Source of the DNA: Treponema sp.
GTDB taxonomy: Bacteria > Spirochaetota > Spirochaetia > Treponematales > Breznakiellaceae
DNA: 64,000 nucleotides
Reading direction: 5' to 3'
Assembly (NCBI GenBank): GCA_009781635.1
Contig: WQXU01000008.1
Span: forward strand, 45,411-109,410
Shown one piece after another: positions 47,402 through 56,394 of this stretch. Position 1 is the stretch's first letter, and each line of letters starts with the position of its first letter. Both the position numbers and the translations under genes were made by a program. The notes beneath the pieces are model-generated. The model ran no database searches. It was given only the letters and a program-made list of their open reading frames with translations, and was not told where the DNA came from.

Positions 47402-49327
47402 TTATCCTGCATCTTCAATCAGGTTTTTCATGATATATTCGCGGCGTTCGGGCGTATTCTTGCCCATGTAGAAATTCAGAACCTGAGGAACCTGTTTTAA
47501 GGTATTAACCGAAACAGGAACAATGCGCATGTCATCGCCTATAAACTGGCCGAACTCTTTTGGGCTTATTTCTCCAAGTCCCTTAAAACGGGTTATTTCG
47601 CATGCGCTTCCAAGAGCAGCAGCCGCTTCATCGCGCTCCTTTTCGTTGTAACAGTAGCGCGTTTCCTTTTTTGTACGGACGCGGAAGAGGGGCGTTTCCA
47701 GAATAAAAACATGACCTGCTGTAACAAGCTCCTCAAAATAAGACAGAAAAAATGTTAAAAGAAGATTGCGGATATGAAAACCGTCAAAGTCTGCATCCGT
47801 TGCAAGCACAATCTTCGCATAACGCAGGCCTTCTATGTCGTTATCTATTCCAAGAGCCATCATCATGTTAAAGAGCTGTTCGTTTTTATATATGGCGGCG
47901 CGTTTTTTGCCGTACACATTTTCTACCTTGCCGCGCAGAGCGAAAATCGCCTGCGTCATTACATCGCGGCTTGACACAAGAGAGCCGGCAGCCGAATCAC
48001 CCTCAGTAATAAAAATTGTTGACTCCTCTCCGTCTTCGCCGTCTTCCAGATGATATTTGCAATCCTTTAGCTTTGGAATATTCAAAGCGATTTTTTTCGC
48101 AGCTTCGCGCGCTTCTTTTTTTACGGCGTTAAGCTCCGTGCGCAGAGATTCATTTGCTACTATTTTTTGTTCCAGTTTTTTGCAGGCTTCCGGGTTTTTA
48201 TGCAGCCAGTCTTCAACTGCGTTCCGTGTTTCCTGCACTATCCATGTACGGATGTCAGAGTTTCCAAGTTTATTTTTTGTCTGGCTTTCAAAAACAGGAT
48301 TTTTCAGCTTGATTGCAATAGCTGCAGTTGTCCCTTCGCGCACATCCTCGCTGCGGTAGTCTTTTTTAAAAAAGACCTGTATCCCCTTTAAGAATCCCTC
48401 TTTAAAAGCGGACAGGTGCGTTCCGCCGTCAGATGTGAACTGCCCGTTTACAAACGAGAAATATTCTTCGCCGTAGTTATTGGTATGGGTAAATGCAATT
48501 TCAAGCTGACCGCTGGCTGAATGCTGGCCCTTATAATAACCAAGCGGATACAGCCCGTCGTCTCCTGTCTCTTCGAATAACAGGTCGTACAACCCGCGGG
48601 ATGAAACAAACTTGCTGCCGTTAAAAGTCAGGGTAAGCCCGGCATTAAGATAAGCATAATTCTGTACGCGTTTTTCGATGAATTCCGCATTAAATAAATA
48701 ATCTTTAAATATCTCGGGGTCTGGCATGAATTCTACCATTGTCCCGTCTTTTATTTTTTCCTTTAATTTGCCCTTGCGGTCGCTTTTTAATTTTCCCCTC
48801 TCAAATATAGCCTCTGCAAACTCGCCGTTTCTGATTGCTACAACCCTGAAATGAACAGAGAGAGCGTTAACCGCCTTTGTCCCAACGCCGTTAAGCCCGA
48901 CAGAAAATTGAAATACATCGTCATTGTATTTTGCGCCGGTATTAATTACAGAGACGCATTCAACAAGTTTTCCAAGGGGAATGCCCCTGCCGTAATCGCG
49001 CACCTTAACAATTGCCTTTCCCGGCTTGTCGATATCTTTTATAACTGTCTCAATCACCTTTCCGTTACCCATGATAAACTCATCAATGCCGTTATCGATT
49101 ACTTCTTTTAACAAGACATAGATTCCGTCATCAGGATTTGAACCGTCTCCAAGACGCCCTATGTACATACCGGTGCGCAGGCGGATATGTTCAAGAGAAG
49201 AGAGCGTTTTTATTTTTGATTCATCATAAACCGGCGCAGCAGGTTTTGCGGCTGTTTTTACAGGCTTTGCCTTTGCGGTGGCAGTTTTTTTTACGGTTGT
49301 TTTTTTTGCTTGTTTTTTTACCGGCAT
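47402..49327 (-). CDS. parE: DNA topoisomerase IV subunit B
   Basis: The ATPase subunit of topoisomerase IV, it has 641 residues with the GHKL ATPase (EVIDNGIDE at 75-83; GRGIPLG), the transducer domain, then the Toprim domain with TEGDSAAGS and ATDADFDG. The first 32 residues are an unusual Lys/Ala/Thr/Pro tail (KKQAKKTTVKKTATAKAK) of the same style as the tail of the zinc-ribbon protein at 33 kb. The tail would add DNA affinity. ParC is encoded at 40.3 kb on the same strand. Confidence 0.92.
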   Translation of the reverse strand: MPVKKQAKKTTVKKTATAKAKPVKTAAKPAAPVYDESKIKTLSSLEHIRLRTGMYIGRLGDGSNPDDGIYVLLKEVIDNGIDEFIMGNGKVIETVIKDIDKPGKAIVKVRDYGRGIPLGKLVECVSVINTGAKYNDDVFQFSVGLNGVGTKAVNALSVHFRVVAIRNGEFAEAIFERGKLKSDRKGKLKEKIKDGTMVEFMPDPEIFKDYLFNAEFIEKRVQNYAYLNAGLTLTFNGSKFVSSRGLYDLLFEETGDDGLYPLGYYKGQHSASGQLEIAFTHTNNYGEEYFSFVNGQFTSDGGTHLSAFKEGFLKGIQVFFKKDYRSEDVREGTTAAIAIKLKNPVFESQTKNKLGNSDIRTWIVQETRNAVEDWLHKNPEACKKLEQKIVANESLRTELNAVKKEAREAAKKIALNIPKLKDCKYHLEDGEDGEESTIFITEGDSAAGSLVSSRDVMTQAIFALRGKVENVYGKKRAAIYKNEQLFNMMMALGIDNDIEGLRYAKIVLATDADFDGFHIRNLLLTFFLSYFEELVTAGHVFILETPLFRVRTKKETRYCYNEKERDEAAAALGSACEITRFKGLGEISPKEFGQFIGDDMRIVPVSVNTLKQVPQVLNFYMGKNTPERREYIMKNLIEDAG

Positions 49328-49426
49328 ACTGTAATTAATATCCTTATTTCATGGTATTTTTACCGCAAACTCATTTGCAATTTTTCTTCTGTTTGTGATT
49401 GTTTACAGTTAAACTAAGCTGCTCCC

Positions 49427-50548
49427 CTATAATTGCTTTTGCAGTTCCTGGATATATCCTTCGCTGTCGCGGACATTTTCCATAAGGTCATTAATATTTT
49501 CTTCCAAATCGGCAATCTTGCTTTTTTTCTCTTCTATCGACCTTCTGTATTTCTCTATTTTTATTTTTTCTTCATCGATGGCAAGAGAAGCCCGCAGCTT
49601 GCAGATTGCTTTTTCGTTGTCGCCAAGCGACTGATCCAGCTTGACTGCCCTGCCGATAGTTTCACCGTCTTCGGCGGTAACGATTGTATCGATAAAATAT
49701 TTTTTATCAGGCGCTATTTCTTCATCCATAATTCCGGCTGCCTGCGCGCCGAATGTTCTGTAAAGACCGCCAAGAGCCTCTTTAACATGATTGATATGAC
49801 TTTTAACAGCCATAATCTGTTTTTGCGGATTTCCGTCAATGCCGAAGGAAGCGGAAATAAGGCGTCTTTCATCTTTTAATACCGCAAGCTCATCCTGTGC
49901 GGTTTTTGAAACGCTGCGCATTAAATCAATTTCTGAGAGTATCATGGCCGCATCGTCATCATCATGCGCATAAGCATGACGGGGATTCCCTCCCGTGCTG
50001 TAACGCTCACCTATGTTATGATAGAGCTGCTCCTGGCTCTCCTGAGCCTTGGAAAGGAAGGACTTAAGCACAAGCCCCTGGGCGCTTTTTCCAATCCAGG
50101 AAAACACATTGCCCCCTTCCTTGTTATCAAGTTCTCCGATACGGGTTTCCAGGGAGTCAAGTTTTGCGCAAAGGGCATCGGCCTGTTCCCTGAAAAGTGA
50201 CGTGAAATCGTTATATGCGTTATTTTCCAGCAGGGCCTTTCCAAGTTTCCGGTAAATAAAAGCCAGTTCCCTTGCCCGCTCTTTTTCTTCATTTTCTCTT
50301 ACTGTAATTGCCTCTTCCAGTTCCCTGTAACGGCGGTTTTTCTCTTCAATTTTACTGATAGTAACATTGGATTCTTCAATATCCTGCAGATAAGCATTGT
50401 ACTGTTTTATATCCTCAAACCCGGATTGCATATCCTTTGTACGGGCATACAGAGTTTCACCAAAATTCTCCAGTAAAACATCCAGTGAAGTCCGGCTTTC
50501 CTGGCTGTTCTTTAAAAGGTCATCTATCCTTTTCTTGCGGTCATCCAT
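49427..50548 (-). CDS. Coiled-coil protein, function unknown
   Basis: The 373-residue cytoplasmic protein has no signal peptide or membrane helix. It is mainly helical coiled coil, especially at 40-115 and 300-373, rich in Glu, Lys and Asp. A middle portion (KGGNVFSWIGKSAQGLVLKSFL) is less charged and may contact membranes. I do not recognise a family. It is 99 bases before parE on the same strand and divergent from pckG. Confidence 0.68.
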   Translation of the reverse strand: MDDRKKRIDDLLKNSQESRTSLDVLLENFGETLYARTKDMQSGFEDIKQYNAYLQDIEESNVTISKIEEKNRRYRELEEAITVRENEEKERARELAFIYRKLGKALLENNAYNDFTSLFREQADALCAKLDSLETRIGELDNKEGGNVFSWIGKSAQGLVLKSFLSKAQESQEQLYHNIGERYSTGGNPRHAYAHDDDDAAMILSEIDLMRSVSKTAQDELAVLKDERRLISASFGIDGNPQKQIMAVKSHINHVKEALGGLYRTFGAQAAGIMDEEIAPDKKYFIDTIVTAEDGETIGRAVKLDQSLGDNEKAICKLRASLAIDEEKIKIEKYRRSIEEKKSKIADLEENINDLMENVRDSEGYIQELQKQL

Positions 50549-50658
50549 GGCTATACTATACGTTATTTTCCAACAATAGGGAAGTGTCGTTACTCGTAAT
50601 CATTGTGAGTCAGAATCCTGATATTAACAAACAAATTACTAAACCGCGGCATACTCCC

Positions 50659-50688
50659 TTGATCAACATGCGTAAAAAAGTGTATAAA
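50659..50688 (+). promoter_or_regulatory. Promoter of pckG
   Basis: TTGATC (50659-50664) and TATAAA (50683-50688) are 18 bases apart. Transcription would begin near 50695, with AGGAG at 50716-50720 before ATG 50726. Confidence 0.5.
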
Positions 50689-50725
50689 AATGGTATTAAG
50701 AAGATTTTAAGAAACAGGAGAGAAA

Positions 50726-52567
50726 ATGAATTTAAGCGAATTAAAACATGCAGGGTTAAAGCAATGGGTTGAAGAAACAGCCGCTCTTATGACCCCCGAT
50801 TCAGTAGAAATTTGTGACGGCAGCAAGGCTGAATATGACAGAATGCTGAAAATTATGGTAGATGCAGGCCTTGGAGTTGCATTAAATCAGGACAAAAGAC
50901 CGAATAGTTTCTGGTTCCGCTCTGATCCTTCAGATGTTGCCAGAGCTGAAAGCCGCACCTTTATCGCCAGCAAAGAAAAAGACGATGCAGGTCCCACAAA
51001 TAACTGGACAGACCCTGTAGAACTTAAAAGAACCATGGAAGGCCTCTATAAAGGCTGCATGAAGGGACGCACAATGTACGTAATCCCCTTCTCTATGGGT
51101 CCGATTGGCTCTGATATCGCAAAAATCGGCGTTGAAATCTCCGACAGTCCGTACGTTGTTTTCAACATGCACATTATGACCCGCGTAGGCTCAAAGGTAC
51201 TTGATGTACTTGGAACCGACGGCTTTTTTGTACGCTGCCGCCACTCCATTGCAAAACCCTTAGCCCCCGGCGAAAAAGACACCGGCTGGCCCTGCGAACC
51301 GGATGTAAACAAGAAATATATCAGCCACTTCCCCGAAACCTATGAAATCTGGTCATACGGCTCAGGTTACGGCGGAAACGCCCTTCTTGGCAAAAAGTGC
51401 CTTGCGCTTCGTATCGCATCCGTACTTGGCAGAGACGAGGGCTGGCTTGCAGAGCACATGCTCATTCTCAAACTTACAAATCCCGAAGGCAAGGTAAAAT
51501 ACATTGGCGGCGCGCTTCCGTCAGCTTGCGGAAAAACAAACCTTGCCATGTTGATTCCAACCCTTCCAGGCTGGAAAGTTGAAACAATCGGCGATGATAT
51601 TGCATGGATGAAATTCGGAAAAGACGGCCAGCTTTATGCAATTAATCCGGAATGCGGATTCTTCGGCGTATTGCCCGGAACAAGCGATCATTCAAACAAG
51701 AGCGCAATGGATTCGATAAAGAAAAACACAATCTTTACAAACTGCGGCCTTACAGAAGACGGCGATGTCTGGTGGGAACAGATTGGCTACCCCGCTCCGG
51801 GCGAAACAATAATAACCTGGAAGGGCGAAAAAGTTCCTTCTCCCAAGAGTGACAAACCTGTTGCAGGACAGGAAGTCGCGCACGTAAATGCCCGCTTTAC
51901 AGTACCCGCAGCGCAGTGCCCCGTAATTGCTCCTGAATGGGACGATCCCAAGGGTGTGCCGATAAGCGCATTCCTCTTTGGCGGCAGGCGCGCTGCAACC
52001 ATTCCGCTTGTAAATCAGGCGAAAGACTGGGTACACGGCGTATTCATGGGTTCAATTACAGGTTCGGAAATTACAGCTGCAGCTCTTGACCTGCAGGCCG
52101 GTTCTATCCGCCGCGACCCATTTGCAATGGTGCCTTTCTGCGGTTATAACATGGGTGATTATTTTGCACACTGGCTCAAGCTTGGCAAACAGGCCCAGGA
52201 TGCCGGAAACGGCGACAAGCTGCCCAAGATTTTCTTTGTTAACTGGTTCCGTAAAGATGCAGACGGCAAATTTATGTGGCCCGGCTACAGTGAAAACAGC
52301 CGCGTTCTTGCATGGTTATTTGACCGCTGCGACGGAAAAGATAACTTTATCGACACACCAATCGGCAACCTTCCAAAACCAGGCAGCATAACACAACCTG
52401 CGGAAGTAAGCGATGCTACAATGGCGGAACTTATCAAGCTTGATACTGATGGCTGGAAGAAAGAAATTGCAGACGTAAGGGAAAATCATTATTCCAAGTT
52501 CGGCGACAGGCTCCCCAAAGAACTGTACACCCAGCTTGACATCATGGAAAAAGGTTTAAACAGCTAA
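50726..52567 (+). CDS. pckG: Phosphoenolpyruvate carboxykinase (GTP)
   Basis: The enzyme interconverts oxaloacetate and PEP with GTP/GDP. It has 613 residues, the standard length for the GTP form. The kinase P-loop is [15 protein letters not shown], and metal and nucleotide blocks ([23 protein letters not shown]) are present, with HVNARF and a late FFVNWFRKD. In fermenting spirochaetes it may run in the PEP-to-oxaloacetate direction toward succinate, but the direction is inference. It has its own promoter and a strong terminator. Confidence 0.96.
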   Translation: MNLSELKHAGLKQWVEETAALMTPDSVEICDGSKAEYDRMLKIMVDAGLGVALNQDKRPNSFWFRSDPSDVARAESRTFIASKEKDDAGPTNNWTDPVELKRTMEGLYKGCMKGRTMYVIPFSMGPIGSDIAKIGVEISDSPYVVFNMHIMTRVGSKVLDVLGTDGFFVRCRHSIAKPLAPGEKDTGWPCEPDVNKKYISHFPETYEIWSYGSGYGGNALLGKKCLALRIASVLGRDEGWLAEHMLILKLTNPEGKVKYIGGALPSACGKTNLAMLIPTLPGWKVETIGDDIAWMKFGKDGQLYAINPECGFFGVLPGTSDHSNKSAMDSIKKNTIFTNCGLTEDGDVWWEQIGYPAPGETIITWKGEKVPSPKSDKPVAGQEVAHVNARFTVPAAQCPVIAPEWDDPKGVPISAFLFGGRRAATIPLVNQAKDWVHGVFMGSITGSEITAAALDLQAGSIRRDPFAMVPFCGYNMGDYFAHWLKLGKQAQDAGNGDKLPKIFFVNWFRKDADGKFMWPGYSENSRVLAWLFDRCDGKDNFIDTPIGNLPKPGSITQPAEVSDATMAELIKLDTDGWKKEIADVRENHYSKFGDRLPKELYTQLDIMEKGLNS

Positions 52568-52585
52568 TTTACTTTTGATGCAATA

Positions 52586-52624
52586 AAAAGCCTCAAGGCC
52601 GCTGCGGTCTTGAGGCTTTTTTTT
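52586..52624 (+). terminator. Terminator of pckG
   Basis: AAAAGCCTCAAG pairs with CTTGAGGCTTTT, with an inner CCG/CGG, forming a long stem followed by eight T residues. The A-run at the left lets it also stop the convergent PASTA gene transcript. Confidence 0.88.
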
Positions 52625-52654
52625 ATATTAACGTGTGAGATTTTACGTTTTTAA

Positions 52655-53653
52655 TTACTGAACTGTCTGGCGGTACAACTCTCTGTTCATCATTAACAGT
52701 ACAAGCGTACTTCCAACAGGAAGCTTATACGGGACTGTAAACTCTCCTCCCATATAATTAACTGTAAACAGGCGCTGCCTCTCTCCGGCAGGAAGAACAG
52801 CTTCAAGACGGACAGAAAGAGGATAGGGATTCGGGGGTATTGTATAACGGAATAAACCAAATACTTCATTGTCTTCTATTTTTTCAGGCTGCGTTATCCT
52901 TAGCTGAACCGGCGTATTTAATGAGACCGATGTGCCCGGCGGCGGATTCTGCTCTGTTACAGATCCTTCGCCCTCTTTTTCATCACTTAATGCAAAATGA
53001 AAATTAATGCCCGTACCGGAAATCAGTTCAAGCGCACGGGAAAGCTGCAGCCCGGTAAACTGTGGAACTGCAATTGTCTGATTTTCCCTTCCCCTGCTAA
53101 CAACAAATTCCAGATTCGTAGGACCTGCGATATTAGTACCCGGCACAGGTTTTTGAGCAAGAATGGTTCCCGGCGTTTCAGAAGAAAACTCGTACATTAC
53201 AGGTTCTCTTATTGTAAGCAGCGGGGAACCGCCGCCGGCTGCGTTTATGGTTTGAATATCCAACCGTACTTCATCAATATTCCGCGTGACAAAATTTTCT
53301 ACCCTGTTTACAATAACACCCTGGCTTACCACAAGGCGGATACGGCGGCCGGCCTTTACTATGGTTCCCGGACGCGGTTCCTGTTCAAGTATATGCCCCT
53401 TGTCTCTTGAAGTCTGCGAATAGCGAAGCTGAAGACGCGGGTAGAGTTCCTTTACCTGCAGCTCAAGCAGGGCTTCCGTTAAATCTTTTCCGATTACATC
53501 GGGAACCATTGTCTGTTCATGGCCGCGCACAGCAATAAAAAAAACTGAAACGGCAATAATACCGACAAAAATAACAAGACCCGCAACTGCCATAATAAAC
53601 ATTTTAAGATGATCTGCTACATAATCTTCTATTGAACTTAAATCAAACCCCAT
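52655..53653 (-). CDS. Membrane-anchored PASTA-domain protein
   Basis: A TTG codon opens the frame at 53671, but ATG 53653 has GAGG before it, so I use that (332 residues). One membrane helix at about 19-42 is followed by three PASTA domains (about 48-115, 120-190, 190-260), seen as VPDVIGKDLTEAL, EPRPGTIV and VPQFTGLQLSRAL-NPPPGTSV. PASTA domains bind peptidoglycan fragments, usually on kinases or penicillin-binding proteins; here no kinase or transpeptidase is attached. It ends the def-fmt gene run. Confidence 0.85.
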   Translation of the reverse strand: MGFDLSSIEDYVADHLKMFIMAVAGLVIFVGIIAVSVFFIAVRGHEQTMVPDVIGKDLTEALLELQVKELYPRLQLRYSQTSRDKGHILEQEPRPGTIVKAGRRIRLVVSQGVIVNRVENFVTRNIDEVRLDIQTINAAGGGSPLLTIREPVMYEFSSETPGTILAQKPVPGTNIAGPTNLEFVVSRGRENQTIAVPQFTGLQLSRALELISGTGINFHFALSDEKEGEGSVTEQNPPPGTSVSLNTPVQLRITQPEKIEDNEVFGLFRYTIPPNPYPLSVRLEAVLPAGERQRLFTVNYMGGEFTVPYKLPVGSTLVLLMMNRELYRQTVQ

Positions 53654-53707
53654 AACTGCCTCGTTTATCAAAGTCCGACCGCATAAACCGATCGTGCCGC
53701 CGGCTTT

Positions 53708-54658
53708 TCAGCCAAGCGGGTCAGACCCGGGAAAATCCCGCGCCCCGTTTAAAAAATCACGCCAAAGGAGAGCCTTTTTTGCCTGATATTGAAGCTCTGT
53801 TACAGCAAGAACTCCGTCTCCTGTCTGTATTAATATACCGCACTGTCCCCCGGAGCAGGTTCCAAGAACAAGCCCCGGCTTACCGGCCCTATTCATTCCG
53901 GCATGCGGGCATATATCCGCTTTTAATAATAATAGTTCACGTCCTTTATGAATAGTCCTGCATAAGGGCCAGGGGTTATAGGCGCGGATTTTCGCCTCGA
54001 TTTCCAAAGCGCTCATGTTCCAGTTTATAAGGCCGTCTTCTTTTTTAACAAGAGAGCAATAACTTGCAAGCTCATGATTCTGCGGCGTTCCTGTGACTGC
54101 TGTATTGGAAGACGCTATTTTTTTTAGCACATCAGGCAGCATCTGCGCCGCCATTTTTGCGGCGGTTTCACCAAGCGAGTGCGCCGTTTCTTTACCCGTT
54201 AACTGTATTTGCTGTACAGCTAAAATGCCGCCGCAGTCCATTTCCTTTGCCAGTGTTTGTATTGTAATTCCTGTTACAGTATCACGGCTTAGAATCGCCG
54301 CCTGTATTGGTGAGGGCCCTCTGTATTTTGGCAGCAAACTCGGATGAATATTGATCCCGCCAAGAGGAAACAATGAAAGGAATTTCGGGCCGAAAATCCG
54401 CCCGTATGCAAAGGAGATAAGCAGATCAGGTTTTAATGACCCGACTCTCTCTCTGACAGAAGCGTCAAGTTTTAGTGTTTTTATGACTGGAAAATCCTGC
54501 GCCGCCTGCGCAACATCAGTCGGAAAAAGTTTTCCATGTCTGCCTTTGGAACTGTCAGGATTGGTAAGCGCGCATGAAATTTCAATTCCTTCCGTGTTAA
54601 TAACCGCTTCCAGCGAAGGAACGGCAATCGAAGGACTGCCGGCAAACAATACCCTCAT
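53708..54658 (-). CDS. fmt: Methionyl-tRNA formyltransferase
   Basis: The enzyme formylates initiator Met-tRNA. A longer frame reaches 54763, but ATG 54658 gives MRVLFAGSPSIA, the usual start, one base after the def stop. The product has 316 residues, the standard size. Catalytic motifs are present: HPSLLPKYRGPSPIQAAIL carries the formyl-group site, and DCGGIL lies downstream. The C-terminal OB-like domain is intact. It forms an operon with def, as is common, and with the PASTA gene. Confidence 0.95.
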   Translation of the reverse strand: MRVLFAGSPSIAVPSLEAVINTEGIEISCALTNPDSSKGRHGKLFPTDVAQAAQDFPVIKTLKLDASVRERVGSLKPDLLISFAYGRIFGPKFLSLFPLGGINIHPSLLPKYRGPSPIQAAILSRDTVTGITIQTLAKEMDCGGILAVQQIQLTGKETAHSLGETAAKMAAQMLPDVLKKIASSNTAVTGTPQNHELASYCSLVKKEDGLINWNMSALEIEAKIRAYNPWPLCRTIHKGRELLLLKADICPHAGMNRAGKPGLVLGTCSGGQCGILIQTGDGVLAVTELQYQAKKALLWRDFLNGARDFPGSDPLG

Positions 54659-54659
54659 T

Positions 54660-55154
54660 TTACGCTCTTGTCTGTTTTTGTGATTTATCATATTTCTCGA
54701 AAAGTTTATTGCGTTTTTTTTCGGATACATGATCCAAAAAAAGCACTCCGTCAAGATGATCATATTCGTGAAGAATTACGCGGGCAAGAAGTCCGCCTGT
54801 CTCGATTGTAAAGGGACGGCCATTTTCATTCCATGCCTGTACTTTTATCGATTCAGCTCGAACCACATTAGCGTAAATACCGGGAACGGAAAGGCAGCCT
54901 TCCTCATATTTTGATGTTGTAAGGGAGGTTTCCATTATTGAAGGGTTTATGAATACCCTCTCTTTATCGCCTTCGACGTGAACAACAAAGATTCTCTTCA
55001 TAATGCCGATCTGAGGGCCTGCAAGACCTACACCTTTGTCACGCTTGGCAATTTCCAGCATTAGTTTTGCGATATTGATGATTTCATCATCAATTTTGTC
55101 TATTTTAACAGCTTTTTGCCTAAGTAATTCATCGCCAAGAGTAATAATCTGCAT
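54660..55154 (-). CDS. def: Peptide deformylase
   Basis: The metalloenzyme removes the formyl group from new proteins. The 164-residue product has all three motifs: GVGLAGPQIG (motif 1), EGCLSVPG (motif 2, metal Cys) and HEYDHLDGVLF (motif 3, HExxH-like His-Glu-His). It is followed one base later by fmt. Divergent from the PilZ gene over 95 bases. Confidence 0.96.
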   Translation of the reverse strand: MQIITLGDELLRQKAVKIDKIDDEIINIAKLMLEIAKRDKGVGLAGPQIGIMKRIFVVHVEGDKERVFINPSIMETSLTTSKYEEGCLSVPGIYANVVRAESIKVQAWNENGRPFTIETGGLLARVILHEYDHLDGVLFLDHVSEKKRNKLFEKYDKSQKQTRA

Positions 55155-55212
55155 AAATAAATAATAGCGAAAAAACGATTTCTAGCCAAGGCTTTTATAA
55201 GCGGCTTGCTCA

Positions 55213-55242
55213 TTGACAAAATTACAATTTTTTGTCTATAGT
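55213..55242 (+). promoter_or_regulatory. Promoter of PilZ gene, leaderless start
   Basis: TTGACA (55213-55218) and TATAGT (55237-55242) are 18 bases apart. Transcription should start at about 55249-55250, which is the ATG itself. No ribosome site precedes the ATG. This is the clearest leaderless candidate in the window. Confidence 0.6.
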
Positions 55243-55249
55243 ATAGAAG

Positions 55250-55789
55250 ATGGGAGTTCTTACAAGCCAAAAAATATCTGTTTATTACGAGCGTTTTAAA
55301 GATATTGATGTTACCTTAACAAAAGATATGATTCAGGTGACAGGGCTTCTTACACAACAGGTACATCTCAAATGCGGCAATGATTTTTGGCCCTGCGTTG
55401 TATATACTACATCTTTTACAGGAGCCAAGGTTGTCGCCAATATAAAAACAGGACTTCTTGGAAAACTGCAAGCTACAAATAATTTTGTTAACCTGCGTTT
55501 TTGCTTCAGACCCCCGGGAGAATCAAATACAGTCACATTCTTTGTAGCCGCCCGCGTTTTGGCAAGCGCTCCCTATGGAAACTCGCAGGACATCAATATG
55601 TTTACAATCCAGTTTTCAAACCGGCCGCCTGATGATTTTATCGAGATTATCGGCCGTGTTCTGGATGCCAATGTAAATTCTGCAAAAAGAAAAGATGTCC
55701 GCATTCCATTAAACGCCGACAATATGCGCAAGCTTAATATTCTGTCAACAGAAACTGCTGTCTTTATACAGAGTGTTCCGCGGCGCTGA
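55250..55789 (+). CDS. PilZ protein, N-terminal part up to an in-frame UGA
   Basis: The frame reads 179 codons and then hits TGA at 55787-55789. The N-terminal ~135 residues form a PilZN-like extension. The c-di-GMP binding motif RxxxR is present as RKDVR (147-151), but the second half of the PilZ signature (D-x-S-x-x-G) lies after the stop, in the same frame. Without read-through the PilZ fold would be cut in two. The gene may be a recent pseudogene, carry a sequencing error, or be recoded. A leaderless promoter directs it. Confidence 0.7.
   Translation: MGVLTSQKISVYYERFKDIDVTLTKDMIQVTGLLTQQVHLKCGNDFWPCVVYTTSFTGAKVVANIKTGLLGKLQATNNFVNLRFCFRPPGESNTVTFFVAARVLASAPYGNSQDINMFTIQFSNRPPDDFIEIIGRVLDANVNSAKRKDVRIPLNADNMRKLNILSTETAVFIQSVPRR
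55787..55789 (+). other. In-frame UGA inside PilZ domain
   Basis: Codon 180 is TGA. The frame continues without break for 102 more codons (to 56095) and completes the PilZ signature DLSFSG at residues about 184-189 counting through the stop. TGA serves as a true stop in other genes here, such as araB, so the code is not altered generally. I see no convincing selenocysteine stem-loop just after it. Confidence 0.85.
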
Positions 55790-55828
55790 ATTTTAAGAGA
55801 CCTTTCCTTTTCCGGCACAAAGATAATT

Positions 55829-56098
55829 ATGATGGGAATTGCCAAATACCTGCTTGACAAGGATGTGTCCATACGCATCGACTTTAACGATCCAAGAGAG
55901 ATTTTTACAGTTAAGGGAAAATTTGTCCGCGCAGAAGATGTTGAAGGAAAAAAAGAAATGGTCGCACTTGGCCTTAATTTTGATGAAGCTACAGTTCCAA
56001 TGGGTTATAAAATACGCCTTAACGATATGCTGACATCAACGCGCGCTGATTACCGCGGCACTCTTGAAGATAACGGGCAGAGCAGCAATCAAAGTTAA
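55829..56098 (+). CDS. PilZ protein, C-terminal part after the in-frame UGA
   Basis: This 89-codon piece is in the same frame as 55250-55789. Codons 55790-55828 also read as PilZ protein (ILRDLSFSGTK), so ATG 55829 is only the first Met after the stop and has no ribosome site. It carries the beta strands of PilZ (VSIRIDFNDP, VKGKFVRAEDVEG, LGLNFDEA). Taken with the first part, the complete protein would be 282 residues. Its stop overlaps the next ATG (TAATG), so the next gene depends on ribosomes arriving here. Confidence 0.6.
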   Translation: MMGIAKYLLDKDVSIRIDFNDPREIFTVKGKFVRAEDVEGKKEMVALGLNFDEATVPMGYKIRLNDMLTSTRADYRGTLEDNGQSSNQS

Positions 56099-56394
56099 TG
56101 AACCAGTTAATATTTTTACCTGTTCCTGAAAATTTTAAAAAACAAATAAACAGCTCAGGGGATGCATTCCCCGTTGATCCTGCCATACCGATCCCTGTAG
56201 AAATTCCGCAGGAAAATGCGCAAACATGCATTGCAAATCTTTCAATGGACATGATTATTCACGGAATGTTACGCGCCATTGAAGAAAGGCAGGTAAAAAA
56301 AGAGTGGATCGATTATTACAGTAATTTTATTTTATTCCTGTGTCCTGAAATCCTTGAAATTTGCCAGGATGAAATATCAAAGAAGAATTTTTAA
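56098..56394 (+). CDS. Hypothetical protein coupled to the PilZ gene
   Basis: The 98-residue product has no signal peptide and no motif I recognise. A Pro-rich region (about 25-40) precedes two helices. Its ATG overlaps the PilZ stop (TAATG) with no separate ribosome site, which implies translational coupling. Its stop overlaps the convergent lon stop by two bases. This arrangement is retained even though PilZ is interrupted. Confidence 0.55.
   Translation: MNQLIFLPVPENFKKQINSSGDAFPVDPAIPIPVEIPQENAQTCIANLSMDMIIHGMLRAIEERQVKKEWIDYYSNFILFLCPEILEICQDEISKKNF

Noticed and set aside
55787..55840. Selenocysteine insertion at the PilZ UGA
   Set aside because: I could fold only weak stems (four base pairs) in the bases after UGA, without the expected loop. 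It stays a possibility only in the finding on read-through.
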